From NCBI RefSeq assembly GCF_036010325.1, contig NZ_CP108549.1:682001-746000 (forward strand): a stretch of 64,000 bases of DNA, given 5' to 3'. How positions within the stretch are numbered: the stretch's first letter is position 1; every line of letters starts with the position of its first letter. This document shows positions 44,899 through 52,955 of the stretch, one piece after another. The translations under genes and the position numbers were made by a program. This DNA is from Streptomyces sp. NBC_01210. Its GTDB lineage: Bacteria; Actinomycetota; Actinomycetes; Streptomycetales; Streptomycetaceae. Under the pieces are notes generated by a model, which was given only the letters and a program-made list of their open reading frames with translations, did not search any database and was not told where the DNA came from.

Positions 44899-46092
44899 TC
44901 AGCCGACGACGACGGGAAGCCGGGCCGCACCGTTGAGGTTGGGGTTGGACATGAACGTCGGTGGGCTGTCCGGGTCGCATCGCAGCTCCGGAAAGCGGTC
45001 GAACAGCGCGTTCATCGCAATGCGGCCCTCCCGCCTCGCCAGCGCCGCCCCGATGCAGAAGTGCACACCCCGGCCGAAGGCCAGGTGCGGGTTGTGCCCG
45101 CGGGCGGGGTCGAAGGTGTGCGGATCGGCGAAGACCCGCGCGTCGCGGTTGGCGGTCGCGATCGACAGGCTGACCATTTGGTCCGGCCCGATCCTCACAC
45201 CGCCCACTTCGGTCTCGGTGGTGGTCACCCGCACCATGGACGCGATGGGGCTTACGTAGCGCAGCGACTCCTCCAACAGCGGAGGGACCAGGGACCGGTC
45301 CTGACGGACCCTCCGATCCGCCTCCGGGTGGGCGTCGAGACAGAGAACGGTTCCGCTGAGCAACAGGGTGGTGGTGACGTGGCCCGCGACGAGCATCACG
45401 TTGGCGAAGTTGGCCACCTCGCTCTCGGTCAACCGCTCGCCGTCGACCTCCGCCTCGACGAGCCTGGTGAGCAGGTCCTCCCGCGGATTCGAGCGCCGGT
45501 CCTTGACGTGCCCCCGCAGGTATTCGGTGATGTGGCGCACCTGCTCCATCGCGTACTCCACCTCGTTCTCGACGGTTTCGTCGCGCTCTCCGAGCGAGAA
45601 CTCCGAGGTGCCGCTCATCATTTTGTCGACCCACCCGTTGAGCAAGGCGTGGTCGCTCGCGGGTATGCCGATCAGCTCGGCTATCACGGTGATGGGCAGT
45701 GGGTACGCCAGCTCGGCGATGAGGTCGAAACTCTTCCGGTCGGCCACCTTGGCCAGCAGGTCCTCCACGATGGCGTGGACCCGGGGTTCGAGCTCGTCGA
45801 TCGCGCGGGGGGTGAAGGCGTGCGTGATGAGCTTGCGCAAAGCGGTGTGCCTGGGCGGATCCAGCTGGGTGATGGATCCTTCGTCGAACTCGCGCCGCTG
45901 CGGGATCAACCGTCCGGTGTCCGACGAGAAGACGTGCGGGTTGTTCGCCACGTGCACTGCCTCAACATGGCCGTAGACGTTCCAGATGCCGCTCGCCTCG
46001 TCGAAGACGACTCTCCGGGACGACCTGTCCTCGCCATACATCCAGAAGTATCGCTGTCGGTCCAGGTCCCACTTTTCGGCCAGCGCAGACAT
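44899..46092 (-). CDS. Cytochrome P450
   Basis: A 397-residue bacterial P450. The I-helix reads MLVAGHVTTTLLL (AGxxTT, oxygen activation), the K-helix ExxR is E275-R278 (EESLR), and the heme-ligand loop is AFGRGVHFCIGAALA with Cys346. The N-terminal region (YFWMYGEDR, DEASGIWNVYGHVEA) is like P450s that tailor NRPS or polyketide products, but the substrate cannot be read. It heads the first half of the minus-strand cluster, so hydroxylation of an amino acid or of a released product is possible. A GGGAGTG site precedes ATG 46092. Confidence 0.93.
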   Translation of the reverse strand: MSALAEKWDLDRQRYFWMYGEDRSSRRVVFDEASGIWNVYGHVEAVHVANNPHVFSSDTGRLIPQRREFDEGSITQLDPPRHTALRKLITHAFTPRAIDELEPRVHAIVEDLLAKVADRKSFDLIAELAYPLPITVIAELIGIPASDHALLNGWVDKMMSGTSEFSLGERDETVENEVEYAMEQVRHITEYLRGHVKDRRSNPREDLLTRLVEAEVDGERLTESEVANFANVMLVAGHVTTTLLLSGTVLCLDAHPEADRRVRQDRSLVPPLLEESLRYVSPIASMVRVTTTETEVGGVRIGPDQMVSLSIATANRDARVFADPHTFDPARGHNPHLAFGRGVHFCIGAALARREGRIAMNALFDRFPELRCDPDSPPTFMSNPNLNGAARLPVVVG

Positions 46093-46415
46093 GACACTCC
46101 CGTCATAACTGATTCGTCAACAACAGGCAATCGGAATTCCGGGGATTTCATTCTGTAATTCCCGCACCGGAATTAATACGGGCCGAGTCTTTCAGATGGG
46201 TGTTGCGCCTGTCGACGGTGCGGCAATCGGAGGCGTCCTGTCGCCAGGACACCGAGCAGCCGATGGGCACCGCGCCGAAGCACCGCGGTATCCGGGCGGC
46301 ATTCCGGGCGGACCAGACCGGCCGTCGAGCATCGCAACCCACCGGGTGAGCCTGGAACCCGGCACCCGCTGACCAGGCCTCCGGCCGGCAGACGACCGCC
46401 CGGCCGCCCGGCGCC
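46093..46415. other. Intergenic region between the P450 gene and the RHH regulator
   Basis: No gene is seen in this 323-bp divergent stretch. Its left end is AT-richer than its surroundings (46130-46180) and carries a CGGAATTCCG palindrome at 46132-46141, so it probably holds the promoter of the P450 operon. I could not assign -35 and -10 boxes with confidence. No StrR-type site was found here. Confidence 0.5.
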
Positions 46416-46453
46416 TTGCGATGGCGCCACTAAGGCGCCATACTTGCGCCATG
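46416..46453 (+). promoter_or_regulatory. Leaderless promoter with GGCGCCA operators over the start codon
   Basis: TTGCGA (46416-46421) and CATACT (46439-46444) are separated by 17 bp and lie 6 bp before the ATG at 46451, the geometry of a leaderless Streptomyces transcript; no ribosome site is present. GGCGCCA elements occur at 46423-46429 and 46434-46440, and the 20-bp string GGCGCCATACTTGCGCCATG (46434-46453) covers the -10 box and the start codon. The same string with two changes recurs at 48117-48136. Binding of the encoded regulator here would block its own transcription. Confidence 0.65.
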
Positions 46454-46993
46454 GATCTCACACCCTACGTCGACGGCCTCCACCGAGAACTCCTGGCCTC
46501 CGCGGGGGCCAACGACGGCGACGCCATGGCGCTGGCCGAGCGGCTGACCGCGTCGGTCACGTCCGCGACCCGGCTCACCATGCTGGACGTGCTGTCGGCC
46601 GCGGCGGACGAGATCACCCGGGACCTCGTGCCCGGCTCGGTGGAAGTCCGGCTGCGCGGACGCAACCCCTACTTCGTGGTCACGCCCGCCACCCTCCATG
46701 AACCGCTCGACAACGACTTCGCCCCACCGCAGGACGGTCCCGCGCCGCACGTCGCCCCGGCCCCGGAGGAGGCTCCCCCGAGCGGCACCGAGGGGGCCGT
46801 GGGCCGCATCAATTTCCGCCCGCCCGAGCAGCTCAAGGCCCGCATCGAAGCCGCCGCCGCCAAGGAGGGGCTCTCGCTGAACGCCTACTTGGTCCGCATC
46901 ACCACGGCCGCGCTGGACGCCGACGCCACCCCGTCCCGCTCGGGCCGCCGCGGCTCGGGACCCACGCGCCACTACGTCGGCTGGGTCGGCTGA
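46451..46993 (+). CDS. Ribbon-helix-helix (HicB-like) transcriptional regulator
   Basis: A 180-residue protein. The C-terminal RHH segment (RINFRPPEQLKARIEAAAAKEGLSLNAYLVRITTAAL) has the beta-strand then two-helix pattern of Arc/MetJ/HicB DNA-binding proteins. The N-terminal 80 residues are helical (LHRELLASAG, LTMLDVLSAAADEITRDLV), and an acidic/Pro linker joins them. The start at ATG 46451 coincides with the end of a putative operator and has no ribosome site, so the mRNA is probably leaderless. It precedes a DUF4097 gene and an ABC exporter operon that shares the operator. Confidence 0.88.
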   Translation: MDLTPYVDGLHRELLASAGANDGDAMALAERLTASVTSATRLTMLDVLSAAADEITRDLVPGSVEVRLRGRNPYFVVTPATLHEPLDNDFAPPQDGPAPHVAPAPEEAPPSGTEGAVGRINFRPPEQLKARIEAAAAKEGLSLNAYLVRITTAALDADATPSRSGRRGSGPTRHYVGWVG

Positions 46994-47025
46994 GCGCCAC
47001 CCACCACGAGACAGGACGGCTCACC

Positions 47026-47901
47026 ATGCCCGAGTTCACCACGCCCGAACCCATCACCGTCGCGCTCACCATGAGCAGCGGCAAGGTGTCCATCATCGCC
47101 GGGGACCGGACCGACACAGTCGTGCAGGTCCGGCCGACCGACGAAGCGTCCGCACCCGACGCCAAGGTGGCCGAGCAGACCGAAGTCGACTACACCGCAG
47201 GCCAGTTGCTGATCAAGGCGCCGGACCCGTCCTGGCTGAGCGGCATCATGGGCAACAGCCCCTCGATCGATGTGACGATCGAAGTGCCGGCCGGCTCCAA
47301 CCTGCAAGCCGAACTGACGAAGGTGCAGGTCCATGCCGAAGGCCGCCTCGAGGAGGTCCGCCTCGAGAGCGTTTCGGGCCACATCCGCCTCGACTGCGTG
47401 GGCACGCTCCACGCCGACACCGTCTCCGGACACATCACCGTCGAAGACGTGAGCGGGTACGCCAGCGTCAACGGCGTGTCCGGCAAGGTGCGGGTGCGCA
47501 GGGCCCGGGGCAGCGCCGTCGTCAAGGGCGTCAACGGCGACACCTGGATCGGCGATGCGGGCAGCGACCTGCACCTCAGCGCGGTCGACGGCAACATCTT
47601 CGTGGACAGCGCCGGACCGGGCGTCACGGCCAGGACCTCGAGCGGCAGCATCCGGATCGGCCACCTGAAGGCAGGCGAAGTCGACCTGCTGACCGGCTCG
47701 GGAGAAATCGAGATCGGCATCGGCGAGGGCTCGACGGCCTGGATCGACGCCCGGAGCGCGACCGGGACCGTGCGCAACTCCCTACAGGCCCAGGACGGCC
47801 CCACGCAGCAAGCGGACATGGTCAAGGCGCTGGCCAGGACGCGACACGGCGACATCATGATCCATCGCTCGCAGCGGCCCGGCCCTTCGGAGATCGGCTA
47901 G
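47026..47901 (+). CDS. DUF4097 family beta-helix protein
   Basis: A 291-residue protein of the DUF4097 (putative adhesin) family: repeated short beta-strands of the form VSGHIRLDCVGTLHADTVSGHITVEDVSGYASVNGVSG predict a right-handed beta-helix. No signal peptide or membrane segment is visible, so it is likely cytoplasmic or peripheral. It lies 32 bp after the RHH gene and before the ABC operon. Genes of this type often travel with exporter operons; the function is unknown. The start is ATG 47026. Confidence 0.85.
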   Translation: MPEFTTPEPITVALTMSSGKVSIIAGDRTDTVVQVRPTDEASAPDAKVAEQTEVDYTAGQLLIKAPDPSWLSGIMGNSPSIDVTIEVPAGSNLQAELTKVQVHAEGRLEEVRLESVSGHIRLDCVGTLHADTVSGHITVEDVSGYASVNGVSGKVRVRRARGSAVVKGVNGDTWIGDAGSDLHLSAVDGNIFVDSAGPGVTARTSSGSIRIGHLKAGEVDLLTGSGEIEIGIGEGSTAWIDARSATGTVRNSLQAQDGPTQQADMVKALARTRHGDIMIHRSQRPGPSEIG

Positions 47902-48085
47902 CCGAGGCACCTGGCGCAGTTCCCGTGCCGCCGCGTCATCCGCGCGCGGCGGCCGCCGTCGATCCCCCTGCGCCCCTCGGTCGAACCCCTGGACCGCCTC
48001 GCGTAGGCACCCATCGGCCAGTTCCCTTCGGCCCGGCCGCCAGCTCGGCACACCCTGCGCCAAGCCCCTGACACCCCGCCAATAT

Positions 48086-48136
48086 GGCGCCAAGAGCCTC
48101 GCGCCTTCATTGTCATGGCGCCATGGTTGCGCCATG
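48086..48136. promoter_or_regulatory. GGCGCCA operator region upstream of the ABC operon
   Basis: A GGCGCCA element (48086-48092) and the 20-bp string GGCGCCATGGTTGCGCCATG (48117-48136) lie in the 424-bp gap before the ABC ATPase gene. The 20-bp string matches the RHH-gene site (46434-46453) at 18 of 20 positions, so one regulator probably controls both. Beyond it, an in-frame ATG at 48134 could start a leaderless, 64-residue-longer ATPase. No other gene is seen between 47902 and 48325. Confidence 0.6.
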
Positions 48137-48325
48137 ATGGCGTCAATGAGCGATCACCGCTCATGCCGTCCCGGCGACAGGACGCCCCGTCGCCGCGCGG
48201 AGCGCGAACTCCGGAATCGTCGTCGAAACAAAGACCCGGTCACGCCTCCCGCCCCTTTCGCGGCGCCCGAACCACCCAGCAGAACGCGCCGCGTGCACCA
48301 TTCCATCCTTGAAATGGAGAGAGAT

Positions 48326-49294
48326 ATGGCATCCACCAGTCCACCCGCAATCACGGCCACCGGACTGCGCAAGTCGTACGGTGACAAGCTGGTTCTCGAC
48401 GGAATCGACCTCGAGGTTCCCTCGGGGCGCATCTGGTCGCTCCTGGGACCGAACGGCGCCGGCAAGACGACCCTGGTGCAGATCCTGTCCACGCTCATCC
48501 GGCCGGACGCCGGGACCGTGCGGGTCGCCGGTCACGACCTGCTGCGCGAGCCCGAAGCGGTGCGCCGGGCGATCGGGGTCACCGGGCAGTTCGCGGCGAT
48601 TGACGAGCTGCTCACCGGCGAGGAGAACTTACAGCTGATGTGCCAACTGCACCGGCTGTCCCCACAGGAGAGCCGGCAGCGTACCGCTCAACTGTTGGAG
48701 CGCTTCGAGCTGGCGGGCAAGGATGCGAAGAAGCTCGCCGGCGCCTACTCCGGCGGCATGCGGCGCAAGCTCGACCTGGCGATGACCCTCGTCGGCAGCC
48801 CCCGGATCATCTTCCTCGACGAGCCGACCACCGGTCTCGACCCGCGCAGTCGGCGCACCATGTGGGACATCATCCGGGACCTTGTCGCCGGCGGCGTCAC
48901 GGTCTTCCTCACCACGCAGTACCTGGAAGAGGCGGACGAACTGGCCGACCGGATCGCGGTACTGCACCACGGCAACTTCGTTGCCGAAGGCACACCTGCC
49001 GAGCTCAAGCGCCTCGTCCCCGGCGGCGACATCCGGCTCACCTTCGACACCATGGAGCAACTCACCCTGGCCTCCGAGGCGTTGGGGACCTCGGACATCG
49101 ACGAAGAGGCGTTGAGCCTACGCGTGCCGAGCGAGGGCGACCTGGGCTCGATGCGACGCGTCATCGACAGGCTCGACGGGGTCTCCGTGACGGCATCCAG
49201 CCTGTCGATGCACAGCCCCGACCTCGACGACGTGTTCCTCACCCTGACCTCTCAGCCCGCCACGGACAACGGAAAGCAGGAGGCAGTCCGATGA
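48326..49294 (+). CDS. Daunorubicin-resistance-type ABC transporter ATPase (DrrA-like)
   Basis: A 322-residue ABC ATPase: Walker A GPNGAGKTT, Q-loop region TGQFAAIDELLTGEEN, signature YSGGMRRKLDLAM, Walker B IIFLDEPTTGLD and switch segment LTTQYLEEADELADRIAV. The C-terminal extension is the DrrA-type domain. With the permease downstream it should export a drug-like molecule. Codon 102 (48629-48631) is TTA, which makes its translation depend on the rare bldA tRNA and links it to development or secondary metabolism. ATG 48326 has a GGAGAGAG site; an earlier in-frame ATG at 48134 would add 64 residues. Confidence 0.92.
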   Translation: MASTSPPAITATGLRKSYGDKLVLDGIDLEVPSGRIWSLLGPNGAGKTTLVQILSTLIRPDAGTVRVAGHDLLREPEAVRRAIGVTGQFAAIDELLTGEENLQLMCQLHRLSPQESRQRTAQLLERFELAGKDAKKLAGAYSGGMRRKLDLAMTLVGSPRIIFLDEPTTGLDPRSRRTMWDIIRDLVAGGVTVFLTTQYLEEADELADRIAVLHHGNFVAEGTPAELKRLVPGGDIRLTFDTMEQLTLASEALGTSDIDEEALSLRVPSEGDLGSMRRVIDRLDGVSVTASSLSMHSPDLDDVFLTLTSQPATDNGKQEAVR

Positions 49295-50082
49295 GCACGC
49301 TCTCCCTCGCCCTGCACGACTCCTCCACGATGCTGCGCCGCAACCTGCGGCACGCCACCCGCAACCCGTCGACGCTGCTCGGGTCGGTGGTCATGCCGTG
49401 CGTGCTCCTGCTGTTGTTCGTCTTCGCCTTCGGCGGCACTATGGGCAACGGACTGGGCGGCGCCGCGGAGGGGATCGACTACGTCGACTACCTCGCCCCC
49501 GGTATCTTCCTGCTGGCCCTGACGGTGGGGGCGATGGGCACCTCGATCGCGGTCGCGGTCGACATGACCAAGGGGATCATCAACCGGTTCCGCACCATGG
49601 CCATCTCCCGCGCCTCGGTTCTGACCGGCCACGTCGTGGGCAGTGTGATCCAGTCGATGGTCAGCATGGTCGTGGTCATCGCCATCGCGCTGCTGGTCGG
49701 CTTCCGGCCCACCGCTGGAGTTCTGGGCTGGCTCGGGGCCATCGGCCTGATGGCCCTGGTGAGCTTCGCGCTCACCTGGGTGGCGGTCGGCTTCGGTCTG
49801 CTGGCGAAGACCGTCGACTCGGCGAGCAACATGCCGATGATCCTGCAGGTCCTGCCGTTCCTGTCCAGCACGTTCGTACCGGCCGAGTCGATGGCCTCCG
49901 GTCTCCGTTGGTTCTCCGAGAACGAGCCCTTCACGCCGATCACCGACACGTTGCGCAATCTGCTCCTCGACAGGCCGGTCGGCAACGACTGGATCATCGG
50001 CGTCGCCTGGTGCCTCGGCATCGCGCTGGTCGGATACCTGTGGTCGAGGAAGTTGTACAGGCGCGACCCCAGGAACACCTGA
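49291..50082 (+). CDS. ABC-2 type transporter permease (DrrB-like)
   Basis: A 263-residue membrane protein of the ABC-2/DrrB class with about six hydrophobic segments (for example SVVMPCVLLLLFVFAFGG, LAPGIFLLALTVGAMGTSIAV, SMVVVIAIALLVG and WIIGVAWCLGIALVGYLW). The start ATG at 49291 overlaps the ATPase stop (ATGA), so the two are translationally coupled and form one exporter. The exported substrate is not known; the chlorinated amino-acid cluster next door is one candidate source. Confidence 0.93.
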   Translation: MSTLSLALHDSSTMLRRNLRHATRNPSTLLGSVVMPCVLLLLFVFAFGGTMGNGLGGAAEGIDYVDYLAPGIFLLALTVGAMGTSIAVAVDMTKGIINRFRTMAISRASVLTGHVVGSVIQSMVSMVVVIAIALLVGFRPTAGVLGWLGAIGLMALVSFALTWVAVGFGLLAKTVDSASNMPMILQVLPFLSSTFVPAESMASGLRWFSENEPFTPITDTLRNLLLDRPVGNDWIIGVAWCLGIALVGYLWSRKLYRRDPRNT

Positions 50083-50106
50083 CCGACGCACCACCCCATC
50101 ACTCAC

Positions 50107-50487
50107 GCGAGGAGATCGATCGACGAGCTGAGCGAAGCACTGCTGGCCAGCCGCAGTGCCATCACCGGCGCGGTCAAGCTCCTCGAGGGCTATCGGATGG
50201 CACGGCGAACGCGCGTCGCGGGCGAGCGGGTGGACCGGGTGAGCCTGAACCCGGTGAGTCAGCAGCCACGGCACTTCGACTCCGCCGTACACGAGGAACA
50301 CGCGGCGCTGTTTCGCGAGGGGTTGAGGTTGCTCGCCGATGCCCCGCCGGAGCGTCGTGCGCCCCTGGAGGAGATGATCGCACTGGCCGAATTCCTCGCC
50401 GAGCGCCTGCCCGCACTCCTGGAAGAGTGGCACACGTATCGCGACGAGCTTCGCGCGTCGACGAGTCGGCCCGCTCCGACCGAATAG
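50107..50487 (+). pseudogene. N-terminally truncated MarR/GbsR-like regulator
   Basis: In one frame the sequence reads RSIDELSEALLASRSAITGAV, LLEGYRMARRTRVAGERVDRV and on through a helical tail to 50487. This is the second half of a MarR/GbsR-type winged helix plus its dimerisation helix. The first 40-60 residues (the front of the DNA-binding domain) are missing, and no start codon with a ribosome site precedes the homology. Only a shorter frame from ATG 50197 (96 aa) could be translated. It lies just after the exporter genes. Confidence 0.55.
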
Positions 50488-50561
50488 ACGGCCCCCGTGC
50501 TGGGGGACGCCAGGCCCGGGCCGACCAGCCCAGGGCAAGACCCATGGGAAGAGATTGCGTC

Positions 50562-50822
50562 ATGACCGACTCCGACATGTCCACGCTGCGAGAACGAGCC
50601 GCGAAAGGCGATGCCGACGCGACCGACCAGCTCATCGAGCTCGCTACTGAACAGGGCAACCTCGACAAACTCCGCCGCCTCGCCGACCAAGGCAACAGCA
50701 CAGCCACCGACCAACTCATCGAACTCGCCACTGAACAGGGCAACCTCGACGAACTCCGCCGCCTCGCCGACCAAGGCAACAGCACAGCTGCCGATCAGCT
50801 CATGGAACTGACCTCCGAGTAA
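50562..50822 (+). CDS. Small protein with 28-residue repeats
   Basis: An 86-residue acidic protein made almost entirely of a 28-residue unit (ATDQLIELATEQGNLDKLRR plus LADQGNST) repeated 2.4 times (50619-50702, 50703-50786, partial to 50819). Each unit predicts two short helices like those of TPR/Sel1-type solenoids. The DNA of the first two units is almost identical, so the duplication is recent. A GGGAAGAG site precedes ATG 50562. I know of no function. Confidence 0.7.
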   Translation: MTDSDMSTLRERAAKGDADATDQLIELATEQGNLDKLRRLADQGNSTATDQLIELATEQGNLDELRRLADQGNSTAADQLMELTSE

Positions 50823-51013
50823 CCACTCGTTGCCGATCCTCGGGGAAGGGCAGTCCGTCCCCTCCCCCTCATCGGCTTGGACACAACGCCACTTCGACAC
50901 CTGCCGGATGGCCGGCCTCCGAGCGGCTCGCGCGACTGGCGAGCGCGCTCCCGGGCACCGCGCGCGCGATATAGCTCAACGAGAAGCCTGACGTACGAGA
51001 AAACGGGGAAAGC

Positions 51014-52219
51014 ATGGCGAACCGCTGCGGACTCAATACGCTGGACGCGCTCTTAGACGCCCATGTTCCACTGACTGAGGAGCCGGATCTCAGGGCGTTC
51101 TGCACGCAGATCTTCAGGTACCTCTCACGCGTCGACCAGCGCCGCTGCGCCCACGCCTACGTGGAAGCCCTCCTCACCACGCCCGGCAAGAAGTCCATTC
51201 GTCGCCTCGCCCGCGCCATCTCGGCCTCCCCCGCCGCAGCGCAGTCACTGCGCCAGTTCGTCAACGCGAGCCCATGGAACTGGGAGCCCGTCCTGCACGA
51301 ACTCGCCACCTGGGCCGCAGGATACAGCCCCGCCCACGCGTGGTCCATCGGTCGCGCCTTCCTGCCCAAACGCGGTGAGCGCTCGGTCGGCGTGCACCGT
51401 CATTACGACCCGTCTTCCAACCACACGCTGAACTGCCAACTTGGATATGGCGCGTTCCTGTGCATCGACACCGCGTACATACCCGTCGCCTGGGAACTGT
51501 CGCTGCCCGGGCCGTGGACCGACGACCCGCACCTACGCCAACACGCCCGCGTTCCCGATACGCAGCTCTACCGTCCGCCGTGGGCCCACGTCCTTGGCCT
51601 GGTGGACACTCTCGCGACGCGTGTCAAGTCGGCCCCCCTGGTAGCGGACTTGAGCGATGATCAGGACGTCAATCTCCTCGTCAACGGACTCAACCAGCGT
51701 GGCCAGCCCTTCGTCATCCGAGTGCCACACAATCTGGCGGTGACGATGAGTCAGAATTTTGGGGCTCGCCAACCCCTCCCTGCTGCCGCGCGCTTCATGT
51801 TCCCGGCGAAACCGCTGGAAACGTTGACGGTCACCGCCCCGGGCGGGGGGCGCCGTCCCACCCGCGTTCAGTCCATGAGGGTGCACGTGCAGGCTCCGCA
51901 GTCAGGTTCGCCCTCGGAACGGCCGTACCAGCTCTTCACCGAGATGCGGACGGACAACCGTCCCGGTGCGATCTGGATCACGAACCTTCCGCCTCAGCGG
52001 CTGCCGGATGCCGTCAAGTTGGCGTCGTACGCGACCGGCCCCGCCGTCGCCGTGAACGCGATGGCTCAGTGGTTCGGGCTGCTCGACTTCGAGGGGCGTT
52101 CCTTTCCCGGCTGGCACCATCACATGAGCCTGGTGTCCGCCGCGTACGCCTATCAGCGCCTCGGCCGCTCGTCATCCCACCGTCCAGGCGAGCGGCGCCT
52201 GGAGCTCCCCGGTATGTGA
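51014..52219 (+). mobile_element. IS701-family transposase gene
   Basis: A 401-residue DDE transposase of the IS701 type: FCTQIFRYLSRVDQRRCAHAYVEALLTTPGKKSIRRLARAI near the start, then AQSLRQFVNASPWNWEPV, KRGERSVGVHR and CQLGYGAFLCIDTAYIPVAWELSLP. Terminal inverted repeats were not identified. It contains a TTA codon (in ALLDAH). The gene has a GGGGAAAG site before ATG 51014 and looks intact. It marks a boundary between the exporter block and the PucR/MFS block. Confidence 0.8.
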
Positions 52220-52671
52220 CCAGGATCGATAGTTGGCATCGCCCAACGCACCTGACCTGCAGTGGTGCCAACCACTTCTCGCCGTCCGCGACCGGACAAA
52301 AGAACTCTTCTTGGCACTTTGGTACAGCACACTCGGCGCTCGTTGCGGGACAGCGAACGCCCAGTCCCTCACAGGCCGTCCGGTCTGCGGTTGGTGATGG
52401 CACCCGGGTTTTTCCTGGCCTGGCGTACTGCTGGAGCCACTGCTGGAGAAGGGGGCGCACGCTCGCAGGTCCTCATTGCATGCGAAGAATCCGTGACAGC
52501 GAGCTTGTCCAAGCTGCATTGGCCAACCCGATTGCCGCCTCTCCGCGTTCATGGTGGCAGCGGACCGTGAGCGCAGTCCGGGCCGTGTGGCGAGAGCTGC
52601 TTCAGTGAAGTGGCGGGCACTGCTTCGAGCCCAGTCTCAGCTACCGCTCAATCGGTTCCGGGGCGCTGCCG
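52220..52671. other. Intergenic region after the IS701-type gene
   Basis: I see no gene in this 452-bp stretch. A GTTGGCA ... TGCCAAC inverted repeat (about 52234-52274) lies shortly after the transposase stop and could be an element end or terminator. The rest has weak coding bias in all frames. Confidence 0.45.
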
Positions 52672-52955
52672 GTGGACGACCGTGCAGCCTTGCGCGGCAT
52701 CGTTCACGTGCTGCGCAAGAGCGTGACGGCCCGCCTCGATGCCGATGCACTCGACCGGGCGGTTGGCGCCTGGCTGGCCGACCGCCGTGCTCTCAACCTG
52801 GCCCGAAGAACCGGCGGGCGGTGGCGGTGGACGGCAAGAGCCTGCGCGGCGCCGCCCGGTCCGGTGGCCGCAAGATCCACCTGCTGGCCGCACTCGACCA
52901 CACCATGGCGCCGGACCGGCGTGGGCCCGGCCGCGATCGCCGGCGCAAGCCCGGT
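52672..52955 (+). pseudogene. Decayed ISAs1-type transposase remnant
   Basis: Two frames carry pieces of one ISAs1-family transposase. One reads LDADALDRAVGAWLADRR; after a frameshift near 52800 another reads RRAVAVDGKSLRGAARSGGR and KIHLLAALDHT. The part between a start-like RGIVHVLRK and the LDADALDR piece is missing, and the element ends near 52925, just before the PucR gene stop at 52956. It is a degraded insertion. Confidence 0.7.
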
